Assembly (NCBI GenBank): GCA_021797775.1 | Contig: JAJZZC010000004.1 | Location: 1-64,000, forward strand | Reading direction: 5' to 3' | Length of the DNA: 64,000 bases | Source: Bacillota bacterium | GTDB lineage: Bacteria; Bacillota; Sulfobacillia; RBS10-35; JAJYVN01 | Part shown: positions 29,134 through 38,611 of the stretch, one piece after another | Position numbering within the stretch: the stretch's first letter is position 1 | Layout of the letters: each line of letters opens with the position of its first letter | Notes under the pieces: generated by a model | Told to the model about the DNA's origin: nothing | Database searches by the model: none | Seen by the model: the letters and a program-made list of their open reading frames with translations, nothing else | Position numbers and translations under genes: made by a program

Positions 29134-30081
29134 TCAGCGGCGCGCGAGGGCCGCGCCCCCAAGCGCCCCGGCCAGGTCGGCGAGCGCGCGCAGGTCCTGC
29201 GGGGGCGCCTGACACAGCCCGGCGAACGGGTCGCGTCCCGCGGCCAACCGGTCCGCGACGGCGCGCAGGTCGAAGGACTCCGGACGGACGTCAGCCACCT
29301 CGGCCCACTCCAGCGGCGTGGACACCGGGGCGCCGGGCAACGGACGCGGAGAGTAGGGGCCGCAGAGGGTCTTGCCGTGTGCGTTCTGCAGGTAGTCGAA
29401 GTAGACGCGGCCCGCGCGGAGCGCCACGCGCCGCTCCAGGGTCACGCGCTCCGGCCAGAGCCGCAGCAGCAGTTCGCCAAGGGCGCGCATGACCAACGCC
29501 ACCTGGCGGTGGGTGTGGATCGGCCGGATGGGGATGAAGAGGTGCAGGCCGGTCGCGCCGGAGGTCTTGGGCCAGGAGGCCACCCCCGCCCGGTCCAGGA
29601 GTTCGCGCACGAGGGCGGCCACAGCGCGTGCGTCTTCAAAGCCCGCGGGGGGCATGGGATCCAGATCCACCACCGCACGATCCGGCTGCTCCGGGTAAGC
29701 GCAGGTCGAGAGCCAGGGGTGGAACTCGATGGCCGCCTGCTGGCCGATCCAGAGCAGGTCAGAGAGCGAGGCCGCCACCAGGTAGTCGATGGCACGGCCT
29801 GACGCGCTGGCCTGGCGGAACCGCGGCAGCCAGCCGGGGGCGGTGGCTGGCAGGTTCTTCTGGTAGAAGGAGGGCCCCAGCGCCCCGTCGGGATAGCGCG
29901 TCAGCACCAGCGGCCGCCCGCGCAAGTGGGGCAGCACGTGCGGGGAGATGGCGCGCAGGTAGTGGAGGTAGTCTCCCTTCGTCCAGGACGGCCCGCCGGG
30001 ACGGGCGGGCGGCCAGAGCACCTTGTCCAGGTGCGTCAGCCGCAGCGGCGACCCCGCGCGCCCGACACCCTCGCCGGTCAA
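29134..30081 (-). CDS. ligD: LigD-type polymerase (NHEJ primase-polymerase), stand-alone PolDom
   Basis: LDKVLWPPA...WTKGDYLHYLRAISPHVLPHLRGRPLVLTRYPDG...FYQKNLP; DLDPMPPAGFEDARAVAALVRELL; no ligase domain. Confidence 0.88.
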   Translation of the reverse strand: MTGEGVGRAGSPLRLTHLDKVLWPPARPGGPSWTKGDYLHYLRAISPHVLPHLRGRPLVLTRYPDGALGPSFYQKNLPATAPGWLPRFRQASASGRAIDYLVAASLSDLLWIGQQAAIEFHPWLSTCAYPEQPDRAVVDLDPMPPAGFEDARAVAALVRELLDRAGVASWPKTSGATGLHLFIPIRPIHTHRQVALVMRALGELLLRLWPERVTLERRVALRAGRVYFDYLQNAHGKTLCGPYSPRPLPGAPVSTPLEWAEVADVRPESFDLRAVADRLAAGRDPFAGLCQAPPQDLRALADLAGALGGAALARR

Positions 30082-30887
30082 TGCAAACCGGCCCCGTCGT
30101 CGGGTCTGCCCGCGGCGCGGCGTGCCTCCGCGGCCCGTACGCTCGCCTCCAGGGCGGCGAGCAGGTCGGCGTAGCGCTCCGGCGGCCCCTCTGCCACAGG
30201 CGCCACCGCCTCTGGCGTCTTACTGGCGATGACCGCGGCGATGGCGGCGCGGTGGGCGTCGGTGTAGCGCGCCGGGTCCCAAGCTGTGGTCAGGCGTTCA
30301 ATCAGCGCCGCCGCGACTTCCATCTCCCGGGGAGGAAGCGGGCCCTCCTCCGGCAGGGCATCCACCTGGCGCCAGTCGCGGATCTCGTCGGGATAGCGCA
30401 TGGTCTCCAGCGTCAGGCACGCCCCCACCACCCGGATCAGGGCGAGGCGCTCCTTGGCACGTAGGGTCAGGGTCGCCACGGCCGCTCGCCCGGTTTGCGC
30501 AAGCGCCGCGCGCAGCAACGCGTACGGGCGCCCTCCAGCCTCGGCGGGGCCGATGAAGTACGAACGTTCGAATTGCAAGGGATCGACGTCGGCGAGTTGG
30601 ACGAAGTCCATGATGGTGATGACGTGGGCGGCCGCGGGCCCCAGTGATTCGAGTTCCTCGTCCTCGACCACCACGAAACGGCCGGGCGAGACCTCAAAGC
30701 CGCGCACGATGTCCGCGGGCTCCAGCGTCACCTCGCAGTGCGGGCAGGTCCGGCGGTAGACGACGGGCGTGCGGCAGGCGCGGTGCAACTGGCGGAAGTG
30801 CACGTCCCGATCCTCGGTGGCGGCGTAAAGCCGGCAGGGGATGTGCACCAGCCCGAAACTCACCGCGCCCTTCCACAGGCTGCGCAC
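30078..30887 (-). CDS. ku: Ku protein (NHEJ)
   Basis: MRSLWKGAVSFGLVHIPCRLYAATEDRDVHFRQLHRACRTPVVYRRTCPHCE...DFVQLADVDPLQFERSYFI. Confidence 0.95.
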   Translation of the reverse strand: MRSLWKGAVSFGLVHIPCRLYAATEDRDVHFRQLHRACRTPVVYRRTCPHCEVTLEPADIVRGFEVSPGRFVVVEDEELESLGPAAAHVITIMDFVQLADVDPLQFERSYFIGPAEAGGRPYALLRAALAQTGRAAVATLTLRAKERLALIRVVGACLTLETMRYPDEIRDWRQVDALPEEGPLPPREMEVAAALIERLTTAWDPARYTDAHRAAIAAVIASKTPEAVAPVAEGPPERYADLLAALEASVRAAEARRAAGRPDDGAGLH

Positions 30888-31426
30888 GCGCCTTTCCCCC
30901 TTCGGGCGCCCTCACGGCCGAGCACCTTCGCGCGCCGCCGGCGGCCCCCACCCCTCTGTACCGGCAGCGCGGACGGGGTGGCCCGCGCGGGCTGGCCCGG
31001 GTCGACGCGCAACGGCCTCACCGGGCGACGGAGTCGCGGGCGGACACGGTCCGCCGGCCGTGCGGCCCGGACACATCCCGCCAAGGCCGAGTCAGGGCAG
31101 ACGCCGGCGCCCCCTGTGCCCGAGCTCGCCCCTGTGGCGGGCGGCTGTGTCCCGGCAGGGCGGTGGTGCACGCGAGGGCGGTCAGCCTGACGGGGTCCCG
31201 CCCATCTGCCGCGGGCGGACGCCTGTTCCAGGCACCGCGCCCGCCCGGCGGGGCCTTGCTTCGGGCCGCCGTCGCCCGCGAGGGACCGCTAGGCCGCGTG
31301 GCCGCCTGGATGACGCCGCGCAAAGCCGCGCTGCCGCACGGCTATCGAGGGCAGGGCTAACAGCCTGACGGCCAGGCGGGCCTCTCTCGTGCGCTTGCCG
31401 CGAACGAGGACTTGCACGGCACCTGC

Positions 31427-31999
31427 CTAGGACGGCGCCCCGTCGCCCGGCAGGCTGCCTACGGCGGACACCACGGGGTCGCCATTCTGCGCGCTGCTGG
31501 CGTCGCCGCCGTCGCTTGCCCCTTCCGCTCCGGGCGAGGTGCCCCCGTGCCGGCGGTGGCCGCCAGCGCCCAGCGCGGCCAGCATGCGGTCGAGCACCTC
31601 GGGCGCCAGGTCGAGCAGGCGCTCCAGCGAGGCGCGCTGGTCCACGGGCAACAGACGGACGCTTCCCTGCTGCACGACGAGGAAGCCCACGGGCCGTACG
31701 CTCACGCCAGCCCCGCTGCCGCCGCCGAAGGGCAGTGCCTCGTCGGCAGCGCCGCGGTGGGCGCCCACCCCGTACTCGCCCCCGCCGGCGGCAAAACCGA
31801 ACGAGACCTGGGAGACGGGCACGATCACCGTGCCATCCCGTGTCTCGATGGCGTCGCCCACGACCGTATTGACGTCCACCATGGCCTGCAGGCTAGCCAT
31901 CGCCGTCCGCATCAGCCCCTGGATCGGGTGCCGGCCGCCCGGGATCCCGTCCGCGCCCGCATCACTTGGAGCATCCCGCGACGCTGTCTGCAAGGCCAA
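31427..31999 (-). CDS. gerW: GerW/YtfJ family sporulation protein
   Basis: MVDVNTVVGDAIETRDGTVIVPVSQVSFGFAAGGGEYG...GVSVRPVGFLVV. Confidence 0.85.
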   Translation of the reverse strand: MALQTASRDAPSDAGADGIPGGRHPIQGLMRTAMASLQAMVDVNTVVGDAIETRDGTVIVPVSQVSFGFAAGGGEYGVGAHRGAADEALPFGGGSGAGVSVRPVGFLVVQQGSVRLLPVDQRASLERLLDLAPEVLDRMLAALGAGGHRRHGGTSPGAEGASDGGDASSAQNGDPVVSAVGSLPGDGAPS

Positions 32000-32214
32000 C
32001 GCCTCCCGTGCGCGCCTGAAGCGGCGCGCGCTACACTAAGAGCCCATCCGCCAACTCTGCCCCCACTTCACGCCGGTCGCCTCGCATGCCAACGGCGGGA
32101 AAGGCTCACCATGCTGCCGTCCTGGTGCGCCTGCTCCGCCTGACGCGCTCCCCGGCCTTGGGGCACGAGGGCCAAGGCACTTCGTCCTGCGGCAGGCCAT
32201 GCACCGGATTTTGG

Positions 32215-32817
32215 TCATGTCCGTAGGGCCCCGCCGCGGCGCGCGGCCCACCACCCCAGGGCCAGGGCGACGATAAGATGGCCGAGCCGGGTGCGGAGTA
32301 TGCAACCGGCCCGCAGGCTGGCCACCGGGCGCCGGTAGTCGGGCCACACCTCGATGCGTGGGGCCGCGCCCTCGGCACGCACCCATGCCCCCAGCACGCC
32401 CAGTGCGGCGCCGGCCAGCCCGTGCAGCACCCCGCAGGCGACAGCCGTAGCGGCGGGATCTCCGGTCCCGACGCGGATGTGCGCGCGCAAGCGACCGAGG
32501 CCGACGCGCCAGGGTGGGCCCAACAGGTAGCGCAACACGGGCTCCACCTCAACCACTGGCGCGTCACGGCCACGGCGCGGGGGATGGCCCCGCGCCGTGG
32601 TCTCGCCCGCACCGTGGCCGGCGGCAGCGCCGCCGCCCGTACCCGAGTCCCAGCCGGTACGCACCAGGCCACGCAGCACGACCAACCGTACCGCCAAGCG
32701 CTGCCGGCGGGGGGTGGCCGCTACCGCGACCAGCGCACGCACCTCGGCCAGGGCCAGGGCGACGCCGATCGCCGCCAATGCGCCCGGAAGCGGGAGCCAT
32801 TGCCACCAACGCGCCAT
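32215..32817 (-). CDS. DUF2953 (YtfI-type) membrane protein
   Basis: LGRLRAHIRVGTGDPAATAVACGVLHGL...VWPDYRRP; upstream of gerW as in the ytfI-ytfJ arrangement. Confidence 0.7.
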   Translation of the reverse strand: MARWWQWLPLPGALAAIGVALALAEVRALVAVAATPRRQRLAVRLVVLRGLVRTGWDSGTGGGAAAGHGAGETTARGHPPRRGRDAPVVEVEPVLRYLLGPPWRVGLGRLRAHIRVGTGDPAATAVACGVLHGLAGAALGVLGAWVRAEGAAPRIEVWPDYRRPVASLRAGCILRTRLGHLIVALALGWWAARRGGALRT

Positions 32818-32970
32818 GCCGCAGCACAGCCTTCCCGCGGCCCGGGGCGGGCATGCGCGGGTGACTCGCCCCCACCGAGCCACGTCAGGGGGCGGCATGC
32901 CGTGGACAGGCCCGGCATAGGCCTGCTCCGGCCCGGCGCGCCGCCGGGGGCGGAAGGGGGGGGCGGACCG

Positions 32971-33867
32971 GTGCGCATCGTGGCCGTCCGCTGGCGTAGA
33001 CCGCAGCGGGGGCGTGGGGCTTGGCGGACGCATCGTAGCCGCACGCCCCGCCCCGAGGCGGGGCGGCCGCCAGGGGCGGCGGAGGCCGCGTCGCCAGGGC
33101 TCCGAGCCCCCTGGGCCAGGATCGTCCGCGGGCTGTCCGCCGCCCTACTGGCGGCCGGGCTGATCGCGTTACCCGGTGGGCGGGCGGAAGCCCCGCAGCA
33201 GCCGCCATTGCCGCTTGCGGACGGCCTGGCTCCCCAACCGGCAGCCGTCCTCCGCGCCGTCGCGGTCGCGCGCCCACTCCTGCAACTTCCCGGGGGTCCC
33301 GGTCCGGTCGGGCCGGTCCCCTGGCTGCCCTTGCCGCGGTCTATCCACAAGCCCGTGCTCCCCAAGCCACACGCCCCGTCGCGCAAGGCCATGGCCGCCG
33401 TCCCGCCCACCCGCGGCAGTACCGCCCCCCTCTCACCCGCCGTGCGCCGGGAGCTCCGGGCCGCGGCACGGGAAACGGGGCTGCCGGCGGCGCTCCTGCG
33501 GGCGGTGGCGACGGTGGAATCACAGGGCGACCCGTGGGCGGTCAGCCCGGCCGGTGCGGAGGGGCTGATGCAACTGGAGCCCGTCACGGCGGCCAGCCTC
33601 GGCGTGCGCAACGTCTTCAACCTCGGGCAGAACGCGCGGGGCGGGGCGCGCTACCTCGCCGGGCTACTGCGGACCTACGCGGGCGGCGACCCGCGCTGCA
33701 TCGCCTTTCCCGCCGGCTGCCCGGCGGCGCTGCGCCTGGCGCTGGCGGCCTACAACGCCGGACCGGGCACGGTCCGGCGATACGGCGGCGTGCCCCCCTA
33801 TCCCGAAACCAAACGCTACGTCCGCTTGGTGACCGCCCTCTATCTGCGCATCGCCAACCAGGGATAG
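32971..33867 (+). CDS. Lytic transglycosylase (SLT domain)
   Basis: GLPAALLRAVATVESQGDPWAVSPAGAEGLMQLEPVTAASLG...ALAAYNAGPGTVRRYGGVPPYPETKRYV; probable GTG start 32971. Confidence 0.85.
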   Translation: MRIVAVRWRRPQRGRGAWRTHRSRTPRPEAGRPPGAAEAASPGLRAPWARIVRGLSAALLAAGLIALPGGRAEAPQQPPLPLADGLAPQPAAVLRAVAVARPLLQLPGGPGPVGPVPWLPLPRSIHKPVLPKPHAPSRKAMAAVPPTRGSTAPLSPAVRRELRAAARETGLPAALLRAVATVESQGDPWAVSPAGAEGLMQLEPVTAASLGVRNVFNLGQNARGGARYLAGLLRTYAGGDPRCIAFPAGCPAALRLALAAYNAGPGTVRRYGGVPPYPETKRYVRLVTALYLRIANQG

Positions 33868-33929
33868 CGAGAGCGTTGCAGGGCCACGTCTGCTAGGCGT
33901 CATGTCTTACAGCGGCATGGGTCCTGAGA

Positions 33930-34050
33930 CTCATCGTTACCCACATCTCGACCCCCGAGTGCTGTGGGGGCGTCAAGACCCTAGATGTTGCGCTCCGCAG
34001 TCCCTATAGACGCCAGATGTAGCGGATCCAGGACTTGTGGGTAACGGCAA
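33930..34050. mobile_element. Putative 121-bp MITE-like element / IS-end relic
   Basis: 11-bp IR CGTTACCCACA (33935-33945) / TGTGGGTAACG (34036-34046), flanked by perfect 10-bp direct repeat GGTCCTGAGA (33920-33929 and 34051-34060). Confidence 0.6.
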
Positions 34051-34084
34051 GGTCCTGAGAGGGTTGGCCCCGGCCTTATCCCCG

Positions 34085-34124
34085 ACCGGCGTGACCCAGG
34101 CGCGCGCGTCGGGGTCACGCCGGT
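34085..34124. repeat. 13-bp perfect inverted repeat
   Basis: ACCGGCGTGACCC / GGGTCACGCCGGT, 14-nt loop. Confidence 0.55.
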
Positions 34125-34370
34125 ACGCAACCCCCCTCTACCTCGGGCCCGCCGCCGGTTCCCGGCAGAGGCACAAGGTGGCCAAGCGGCGCAACGCAAG
34201 GTGTACCGACCCGCCGCCGTTTTGGCGGCCAGACCGCTTCGGCCGCCGCCCACGCCATCCGTCCGCACGGCCCCGCGGCCAGAACGCCAGGGCCCAGATC
34301 TGGGCGGAGAGCCTGCCGCGCCCGGGACGTCCACCGTCAGAACGCCGGCCGCGCCGGCATGGGGGGACGC

Positions 34371-35996
34371 CTAAGAACCGTCGGATCCCACGCCCTCTGT
34401 CTCCGAGCCGGCAGCGGCCGCCGTTGCGCCGTCCAACCGCTCGATCCGTTGGGGCCGTGGTCCGGCCGAGGCCTCGTGCGGTCGGGGCACCGGAGGAACC
34501 CCCTCAGCGGCCGCCAACTCGTCGAGGGATCCCAGGCCGAAGTGCTCCAGGAAGCGTTTGGTGGTGACGTAGAGATAGGGGCGGCCGGGCGCCTCGGCCC
34601 GCCCGCCCTCCGCGATCAGCCCCCGCTCGAGCAGGGTCGCGATGGCGCCCTCGGAGTGCACACCGCGCAACTCGTCCACCGCCGCCCGGGTGACGGGCTG
34701 CCAGAAGGCCACGATGGCCAGGGTCTCCATCGCGGCGCGCGAGAGCGGCGGGACGCGGCTCGCCCCGCCCCCGGCCAAGACCTCGGCGAACTCCGGCCGG
34801 GTGAGCAGTTGGTACCCGCCGGCAAGCTCCACGAGGGCGGTGGCGTGCCCGTGGGCGTCCAGGTGCGCGGCCAGTTCGGCCAGGGCGCGCCGGACCGGCG
34901 CCGAGCCGGTGCCGCAGACCCGGGCCAGCCGATCCAGTGCCACCGGCTCGGCCGTTGTGAACAGCGCCGCCTCCAACCGCGCCGCCAGCTCGCTCAGCGC
35001 GCCATCGCGGTCGGCACCACGCAGCCGCAGGGCGGGGCCATCCGCAGCGTCGACGGGGCGCGCCGGAACCTCAACCGCCGCACCCTCGGGTGGCGCGGCC
35101 GCACCCTCCGGGGCCGTCCCCGCGCGCGGCGGGCGGCGGGTGCCCCGCCCCGGGACGCCCCTGGTCCGCAGACGAGCGCCCACCCGGTCCAGCACGCTGG
35201 CATCCCCTGTGCCAACCGACGCGCCGCCCGGATGCACGGCCACTGCGGCAGGCGCGGCGTCGCCGGCGCTCTCTAGAGGGGCCGCCGACCTGTCGACGAC
35301 ATCCAGGGGGGCCACCGATCCAGCCTCTTCCGAGGCAGCGGCGGCAGTGGCTGGCCCACCAGCATCCGCGCCGTCCGTGGGCCCCGGCGGCGGCACCGAC
35401 CCGTTGGCTGTCGTGCCCTCCGCCTCACCCGTGGCGTCCCGTCCCGCCCCCACCGCGCCCTCCGCGCCCTCCGGTCGGACCACGGACCCGGTAGGCTCCG
35501 GGACGTCGGGCGCGCCTGCCGCGCTCGTCGCCCGCTGAGGGACGCATCCATCCGACTCCCCAGGCCCGCCCGCGACGGCACCGGCGGACGCCACGACCGC
35601 ACCGTACCCGGCGGCGCCCCCGTGCTCCAGGGTGGCCACAACCTCATCCCCTACCGCGACGACCGCCCCGCCCGCTGGCGCATCAACGCCTTGCACCGTG
35701 CCGCCAGCGCTCTGCCGTGGGGCCACGCCCCCATCCACTGGTGCAAGCCCCCCCGCACCCGTGCCCGCGAGGGCCGCGCCAGACGCCCCGCCAGCGGCGG
35801 TCTCCTGGGCGGCCACCCCGTCCGGCGGGCCACCCGCCCCCGCGGCGCCCGTACCACGGTCGACGGCGACCATGCCCGTACCAACCCCGGCTCCCGGTCG
35901 GGCGCTCACCCTCGCCGCATCCGATGCGCCCGACCCCACGTCGGGTTCGGGGATCACGGTGACCAACGGGTCTGCTCCAGGCGCTTCAGCGGGCAT
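34371..35996 (-). CDS. scpB: Segregation and condensation protein B with about 330-aa low-complexity N-terminal extension
   Basis: Core LEAALFTTAEPVALDRLARV...YQLLTRPEFAEVL...LSRAAMETLAIVAFWQPVTRAAVDELRG...KRFLEHFGLGSLDEL in the last ~210 aa; in-frame A/G/P/V-rich extension; start overlaps scpA stop. Confidence 0.8.
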   Translation of the reverse strand: MPAEAPGADPLVTVIPEPDVGSGASDAARVSARPGAGVGTGMVAVDRGTGAAGAGGPPDGVAAQETAAGGASGAALAGTGAGGLAPVDGGVAPRQSAGGTVQGVDAPAGGAVVAVGDEVVATLEHGGAAGYGAVVASAGAVAGGPGESDGCVPQRATSAAGAPDVPEPTGSVVRPEGAEGAVGAGRDATGEAEGTTANGSVPPPGPTDGADAGGPATAAAASEEAGSVAPLDVVDRSAAPLESAGDAAPAAVAVHPGGASVGTGDASVLDRVGARLRTRGVPGRGTRRPPRAGTAPEGAAAPPEGAAVEVPARPVDAADGPALRLRGADRDGALSELAARLEAALFTTAEPVALDRLARVCGTGSAPVRRALAELAAHLDAHGHATALVELAGGYQLLTRPEFAEVLAGGGASRVPPLSRAAMETLAIVAFWQPVTRAAVDELRGVHSEGAIATLLERGLIAEGGRAEAPGRPYLYVTTKRFLEHFGLGSLDELAAAEGVPPVPRPHEASAGPRPQRIERLDGATAAAAGSETEGVGSDGS

Positions 35997-36747
35997 GGGC
36001 CCCGCCCTCCCCACGCGCGCCCTTCCACTCGATGCGCAGGGGGGCGAAGGGCCCCTCCTGATGCACGGCGACCTCGCCCTGGCGCACCATCTCCAGGATG
36101 GCTAGGAAAGTGACCACCACCTGCAGACGATCGGCGTCGGGCGCGAACAACTCCGCGAAGTCGGCGCTGCCCGCCTGCGCGAGATGGCGCCGGAGATCAC
36201 GCACGGCCATCGCCACGCTCCAGCGCTCGCGGCGCACCTCGCGCGTACGGGGCTGCGCGCGCTCCCAGACCTCAGCGAACACCCGAAGCAGGCGTTCGAG
36301 GTCCCCGCGCGCGGCGGACTCTGCGGCGGGACCCGGCGCGGGCGGCCGAGGCGCGGCCGCTGGCCCTACCGCGGCCGCCGCCTCGGCAGGCCGCCCGAAC
36401 CGGCCGGCGCGTTGCCGCTCGAAGGCGCGCAAGGCTTCCGCCGCCTCGGCAAAGGCCTCGTACGCGGCTAGCCGCTCCGCTAGCGCCTGCTCCTCCTCCT
36501 CGGGCGTCCGCTCCTCGGTCAGCTCCTCGGCCGGCGGCGGCACCGGGAGCAGGGCACGCGCCTTGCGCTCCACCAGATGGGCCAGCGCGACGAACGCCGC
36601 GACGGCGGCGTCGAGATCGCCCGCGGCCGCGCGCACCTGGGCCAGCACCTCTTGCAGAGGCAGCGTGGCGGGATCTACGGTGCCGTTGTCGACAGCGGCC
36701 AGCAGTTCCGGCAGGTCTCCCTCAAACCCGTCCCACCGCACGCGCAT
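35986..36747 (-). CDS. scpA: Segregation and condensation protein A
   Basis: FEGDLPELLAAVDNGTVDPATLPLQEVLAQV...AFVALAHLVERKARALLP...VTFLAILEMVRQGEVAVHQEGPFAPLRIE. Confidence 0.88.
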   Translation of the reverse strand: MRVRWDGFEGDLPELLAAVDNGTVDPATLPLQEVLAQVRAAAGDLDAAVAAFVALAHLVERKARALLPVPPPAEELTEERTPEEEEQALAERLAAYEAFAEAAEALRAFERQRAGRFGRPAEAAAAVGPAAAPRPPAPGPAAESAARGDLERLLRVFAEVWERAQPRTREVRRERWSVAMAVRDLRRHLAQAGSADFAELFAPDADRLQVVVTFLAILEMVRQGEVAVHQEGPFAPLRIEWKGARGEGGAHAR

Positions 36748-36880
36748 CGCCGCCGGCTCCAGAGCGACCGCCCCCTTTCCCGCTACCGTCGCAGGGTCGA
36801 CGGGCGCGCGGCGCGGCAGCCCGCGCCACCGGGCCGGCCCTGCCCGGAGCCGGCAGGCCAGGGCGCCCGTGCGCGCGGGC

Positions 36881-37537
36881 TCAGATCGTCGCCACGGCCT
36901 GGAGCGCGTTGAGCAGCCAGGTCGCCATGGGGAAGAGGACGGTGCGCGTGAGCACACCGGTGAAGACCAGCAATAGCAGGATGATCCAACCGTAGGGCTC
37001 AATCTGGGCCATCAGGCGCGCCCCCCCTTCGGAAACGGTGGAGAGTACGCGCGACCCGTCCAGCGGCGGGATCGGCAGGATGTTGAACACCGCAAAGAAA
37101 ACGTTGTAGATGACGGCCAGTTGCACGATCTGCTCGAACACATGGCCGAGGTTGCCCGTCCCCCAGGGCACGTGCAGCAGCAACAACAAGAAGACGAAGC
37201 CCAGCAGGACGTTCATCACCGGTCCAGCGAGCGCGACGAGCAACAACCCCATCCGGGGGTTGCGGTAGTAGCGCGGGTCGATCTGTACAGGACGGGCCCA
37301 GCCGAAGTGGAAGACCCAGAGCATGATCATGCCGATCCAGTCGATGTGGGCCAACGGGTTGAAGGACAGACGCCCGTAGCGCGCGGGCGTGGGGTCGCCG
37401 AGCGCGGTGGACACCGCCGCGTGCGCCCACTCGTGAAACACGATGGCGACGAGGAGGCCCGGTACGCCGACGATCAGCGTCTCGATGCTGACGCCGAACA
37501 GCAGGGAAAGCGCCCCTTTCCACGCCAGCCACCCGAC
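36881..37537 (-). CDS. Site-2 protease family (M50) zinc metalloprotease
   Basis: IVFHEWAHAAVSTALGDPTPARYGRLSFNPLAHIDWIGMIML...FNILPIPPLDGSRVL. Confidence 0.88.
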   Translation of the reverse strand, partial: VGWLAWKGALSLLFGVSIETLIVGVPGLLVAIVFHEWAHAAVSTALGDPTPARYGRLSFNPLAHIDWIGMIMLWVFHFGWARPVQIDPRYYRNPRMGLLLVALAGPVMNVLLGFVFLLLLLHVPWGTGNLGHVFEQIVQLAVIYNVFFAVFNILPIPPLDGSRVLSTVSEGGARLMAQIEPYGWIILLLLVFTGVLTRTVLFPMATWLLNALQAVATI

Positions 37538-37727
37538 CGGCCGAGAGTGGCCCGGGGCAGGGTGCGCCAGCGGCAGGCCTTCGCCCCGTGCTCCACGCCC
37601 CGTGCGGACGCGCGAAGCCCCTCGCTGCGGGCACCAGGGCATTCTATCCGTCGATGGGCCGGCCCGGCAACGGCGCTGCGCCGATGCGGTCACGCCCGGG
37701 CGGGGTGCCCCCCTCCGCGCGACGATC

Positions 37728-38033
37728 TCAGACCGCGTCCTCGTGCCCCTCGGCCGCGGGGCCGTCGGCGCCGACGGCCGCGAGGAAACGGCCATCCTCG
37801 GTTTCTTCTCCCTGGGCCAGGCAGCAGGCCAGGAAGGCGGCGGACGAGATGATCTCCCCGTTGGATGCACGCCGTCGGGCCGTAAAGCTGACGCCGCGCG
37901 TGCCCATCACCTCGCGCGAAGCGAGGAGGTAGACACGCTGGAGGTGCGGGCGCCGCACACAGCACACGGTAAACGCGACCTTGCCACGATAGCGGGTCTT
38001 GAGCGAAAGCGTGCAGACCTCCCGCGCTTGCAC
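37728..38033 (-). CDS. Small hypothetical protein
   Basis: LKTRYRGKVAFTVCCVRRPHLQRVYLLASREVMGTRGVSFTARRRASNGEIISSAAFLACCLAQGEETEDGRFLAAVG; protein-like composition, no family recognised. Confidence 0.4.
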   Translation of the reverse strand: MQAREVCTLSLKTRYRGKVAFTVCCVRRPHLQRVYLLASREVMGTRGVSFTARRRASNGEIISSAAFLACCLAQGEETEDGRFLAAVGADGPAAEGHEDAV

Positions 38034-38369
38034 CCCGGACACGAACGCACCTCCGGTCGGACGGGCCCATGGCAGGCACGCGGCACATAACCAAAACACA
38101 ACTCCGGGCGCACCCGATCCGGGGTACGCGCAGACCGAAGGCGGCCGTCGACGGAGAGCCGCCTTGACCGGCGAAAGCGCCACGGCGGGACGGGTCGTTG
38201 CGGCCGGGCGGCGGCGATCCATGCCGCCTGCAGACGGGTCGGCAGGGCAGCGCACGGGGCGTTGCGGCGTCGAAACCGAGCCGGCTGCGACGAGCGGTCG
38301 GGGCGGATGCCGGTGGGTCGGGGGTTTCTACCGAACCGCCGGCCGCTCCTGCCGAATGCGCGCCGGGGG

Positions 38370-38611
38370 CAGGGTGGCGTCACTCCGGCGGGGGGCCTTC
38401 GCCCAGACGGCGCCACGAGCGGGGGTGACCGCGGAGCGGTACGCCGGTCCGCTCGCGCCTGCCACCGCTTGCCGCGCACAGGTTTTGCGCCACGATGCGG
38501 CCGCGGCGCCCGTGCGGTCACGGGGGCCGCGGCCGGCCGTACGCCGCGCATTCGGCCTGCGCCCGCAATCGCCTGTGGCGCAAGCGACTCGCCCAGAACG
38601 CCGCGACCCTG
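38370..38611 (+). mobile_element. MITE-like element copy B (242 bp), inverted relative to copy A
   Basis: Termini CAGGGTGGCGTC / GCCGCGACCCTG; perfect 10-bp flanking duplication GCGCCGGGGG (38360-38369 and 38612-38621); high identity to reverse complement of 26274-26498. Confidence 0.88.
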
